DNA from: Gemmatimonas sp.
GTDB taxonomy: Bacteria > Gemmatimonadota > Gemmatimonadetes > Gemmatimonadales > Gemmatimonadaceae
Assembly: GCA_013822425.1 (NCBI GenBank)
Contig: PNKL01000018.1
Coordinates: forward strand, 1 to 50,392
DNA: 50,392 nucleotides
Reading direction: 5' to 3'
Position numbers and translations under genes: made by a program. Below the pieces are notes generated by a model. The model was not told the DNA's origin, did no database searches, and was given only the letters and a program-made list of their open reading frames with translations. Below are positions 49,350 to 50,392 of this stretch, in pieces (position 1 is the first letter of the stretch; every line of letters begins with the position of its first letter).

Positions 49350-50318
49350 GTGAAACGGGCGCTCGTCACGGGAGCTTCGGGGTTTGTCGGCCCGTGGCTT
49401 TGCCATGCACTGCTGCGCGACGGGTGGGAGGTCACGGGCGTGTCGCTCACGACGCTCCCGGGCGAGAGCGTGCTGTCGGCGCACGAGCGTGCCGCCATTC
49501 GCTGGATCCAGGCCGACCTGCTCGCCGGATCGACCATCGCACAGGTCGTCGGCGAGTCCACGCCCGACGCGGTCTTTCATCTCGCGGGCATCTCGTTCGT
49601 CCCGGCGTTTGGCGATGACCCGTTGGCGGGCTTCCGGACCAACGTCGAAACCACCGTCTCGATTCTCGCTGCCGTGAAACAGCTGCGCGGCGCCTCCACA
49701 CTCGATCCCGTCGTCCTCGTGATCGGGAGTGCCGAGCAGTACGGACGCCATGCGCCGGAGCACGGCCGCCTGACGGAGAACGCAGCGTGCCGGCCGGCCA
49801 CCTGGTATGCGGCGTCAAAGTCCGCGCAAGAGGCGATGGCACTCGGCGCCTTCCGCGCGGAAGGGCTGCGCGTGATCGCGACGAGGAGCTTCAATCAGGC
49901 CGGACCGGGACAGTCTCCGCGGTTTCTGCTGCCGTCGCTCGTCGAGCGGGTCCGTGCGCTCCGCGACGGGGCGGCGCGCGATCGCAAGCTCGTCCTCGGC
50001 AATCTCGACACGACGCGCGATTTCCTGCACGTCTCGGACGCCGCCGCGGCATACGTGGCCCTCGTCGATCGCGGCGTCCCCGGCGAGGTCTACAACGTCT
50101 GCTCCGGCGACGGCGTGACGGTGGAGGCGCTCGCGCGAGAAGTCTGCGCGCGCGCCGGCGTGGACGCCGTGCTCACGAGCGATCCGGCCCTCCGCCGCGC
50201 CGTCGACGTGCCGTGGTTGGTAGGCGACAACTCGAAGCTTCGCTCCACGACCGGCTGGACTCCCCGCCGCTCGCGTCCCGACATCATAGACGACCTGTTG
50301 AATGCCGCGTCGCACTGA
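49350..50318 (+). CDS. rmd: GDP-4-keto-6-deoxymannose reductase-type NAD-dependent epimerase
   Basis: Extended SDR of 322 residues: [18 protein letters not shown] glycine motif, catalytic GSAEQYG and [11 protein letters not shown] (Tyr-x3-Lys), [14 protein letters not shown] substrate loop. The combination beside gmd indicates formation of GDP-D-rhamnose (Rmd) or GDP-fucose (Fcl); sequence favours Rmd. GTG start 5 nt after gmd. Its last 17 nt overlap the carB start. Confidence 0.85.
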   Translation: MKRALVTGASGFVGPWLCHALLRDGWEVTGVSLTTLPGESVLSAHERAAIRWIQADLLAGSTIAQVVGESTPDAVFHLAGISFVPAFGDDPLAGFRTNVETTVSILAAVKQLRGASTLDPVVLVIGSAEQYGRHAPEHGRLTENAACRPATWYAASKSAQEAMALGAFRAEGLRVIATRSFNQAGPGQSPRFLLPSLVERVRALRDGAARDRKLVLGNLDTTRDFLHVSDAAAAYVALVDRGVPGEVYNVCSGDGVTVEALAREVCARAGVDAVLTSDPALRRAVDVPWLVGDNSKLRSTTGWTPRRSRPDIIDDLLNAASH

Positions 50319-50392
50319 CATTCATCGCATCCTGCTCATCGGCTCCGGCCCCATCGTCATCGGGCAGGGCGCCGAGTTCGACTACTCCGGCA
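50302..50392 (+). CDS. carB: Carbamoyl-phosphate synthase large subunit (N-terminal 30 codons, cut by window)
   Basis: Begins [20 protein letters not shown] and continues [10 protein letters not shown] at the right edge, the highly conserved start of CarB, the ATP-grasp synthetase for arginine and pyrimidine synthesis. The ATG at 50302 lies inside the end of the reductase gene, out of its frame, a 17-nt overlap. Only about 3% of the protein is visible. It connects functionally with pyrD and pyrF 6 kb upstream but not as one operon. Confidence 0.93.
   Translation, partial: MPRRTDIHRILLIGSGPIVIGQGAEFDYSG

Overview
This is a GC-rich bacterial chromosome segment of about 50 kb, densely coding, with many 1-4 nt start/stop overlaps. 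Gene content fits an environmental Gram-negative with a TonB-energised outer membrane, most likely a member of Gemmatimonadota. That assignment is inferred from the mix of families (Gly-rich S9 peptidase, GH3/beta-lactamase lipoprotein, NagB-PIG-L fusion) and codon use; no 16S rRNA gene is present to prove it. There is no sign of phage, insertion sequences, CRISPR or integrated elements.

Layout. 1-4.7 kb: a divergent small heat-shock gene, then a coupled signalling operon (soluble NtrB-like kinase, lone Fis DNA-binding domain, OmpR-type regulator, membrane kinase). 4.7-8.2 kb: tonB-exbB-exbD-exbD and a second TonB-like gene, preceded by a good promoter with a direct repeat on 11-bp spacing that the neighbouring OmpR-type regulator could bind. 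8.4-16.5 kb: two amino-acid type transporters, a pair of membrane/synthase-like genes and a membrane sulfatase-family enzyme. 17.0-28.8 kb: a leftward block with an S9 peptidase and an amino-sugar / peptidoglycan recycling set (GlcNAc kinase, sodium symporter, NagB-PIG-L fusion, GH3-beta-lactamase lipoprotein), facing a divergent NamZ-like (DUF1343) lipoprotein; an Fe-S carrier gene sits inside the block and a decayed gene lies at its end. 29-33.5 kb: CDP-alcohol phosphatidyltransferase plus inositol-phosphate synthase, small proteins and a 2-oxoacid dehydrogenase E2. 33.6-44.6 kb: PHP phosphatase, atypical SDR, thioredoxin reductase, MBL hydrolase, several hypotheticals, tRNA-Leu(CAG), smpB, an amidase, a TPR lipoprotein, pyrD and pyrF. 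44.8-48.2 kb: the rpmJ-rpsM-rpsK-rpsD-rpoA-rplQ-rpmB ribosomal operon. 48.4 kb to the end: gmd and a GDP-sugar reductase, then the first 30 codons of carB.

The most striking feature not explained by genes is a crowd of short tandem repeats of unrelated sequence (units of 7, 9, 10, 11, 12, 14, 15, 16, 24 and 25 bp) at gene borders, in linkers and over start codons. Three loci are inverted pairs of arrays that could fold into long hairpins: 11-mers at 8190-8375 and heptamers at 46394-46471 and 48276-48380; the two heptamer loci share sequence and flank the end of the ribosomal operon. The strongest metabolic story is the amino-sugar recycling block, with a NagB domain lacking one catalytic aspartate and a NamZ-like protein that appears to have lost part of its conserved core.
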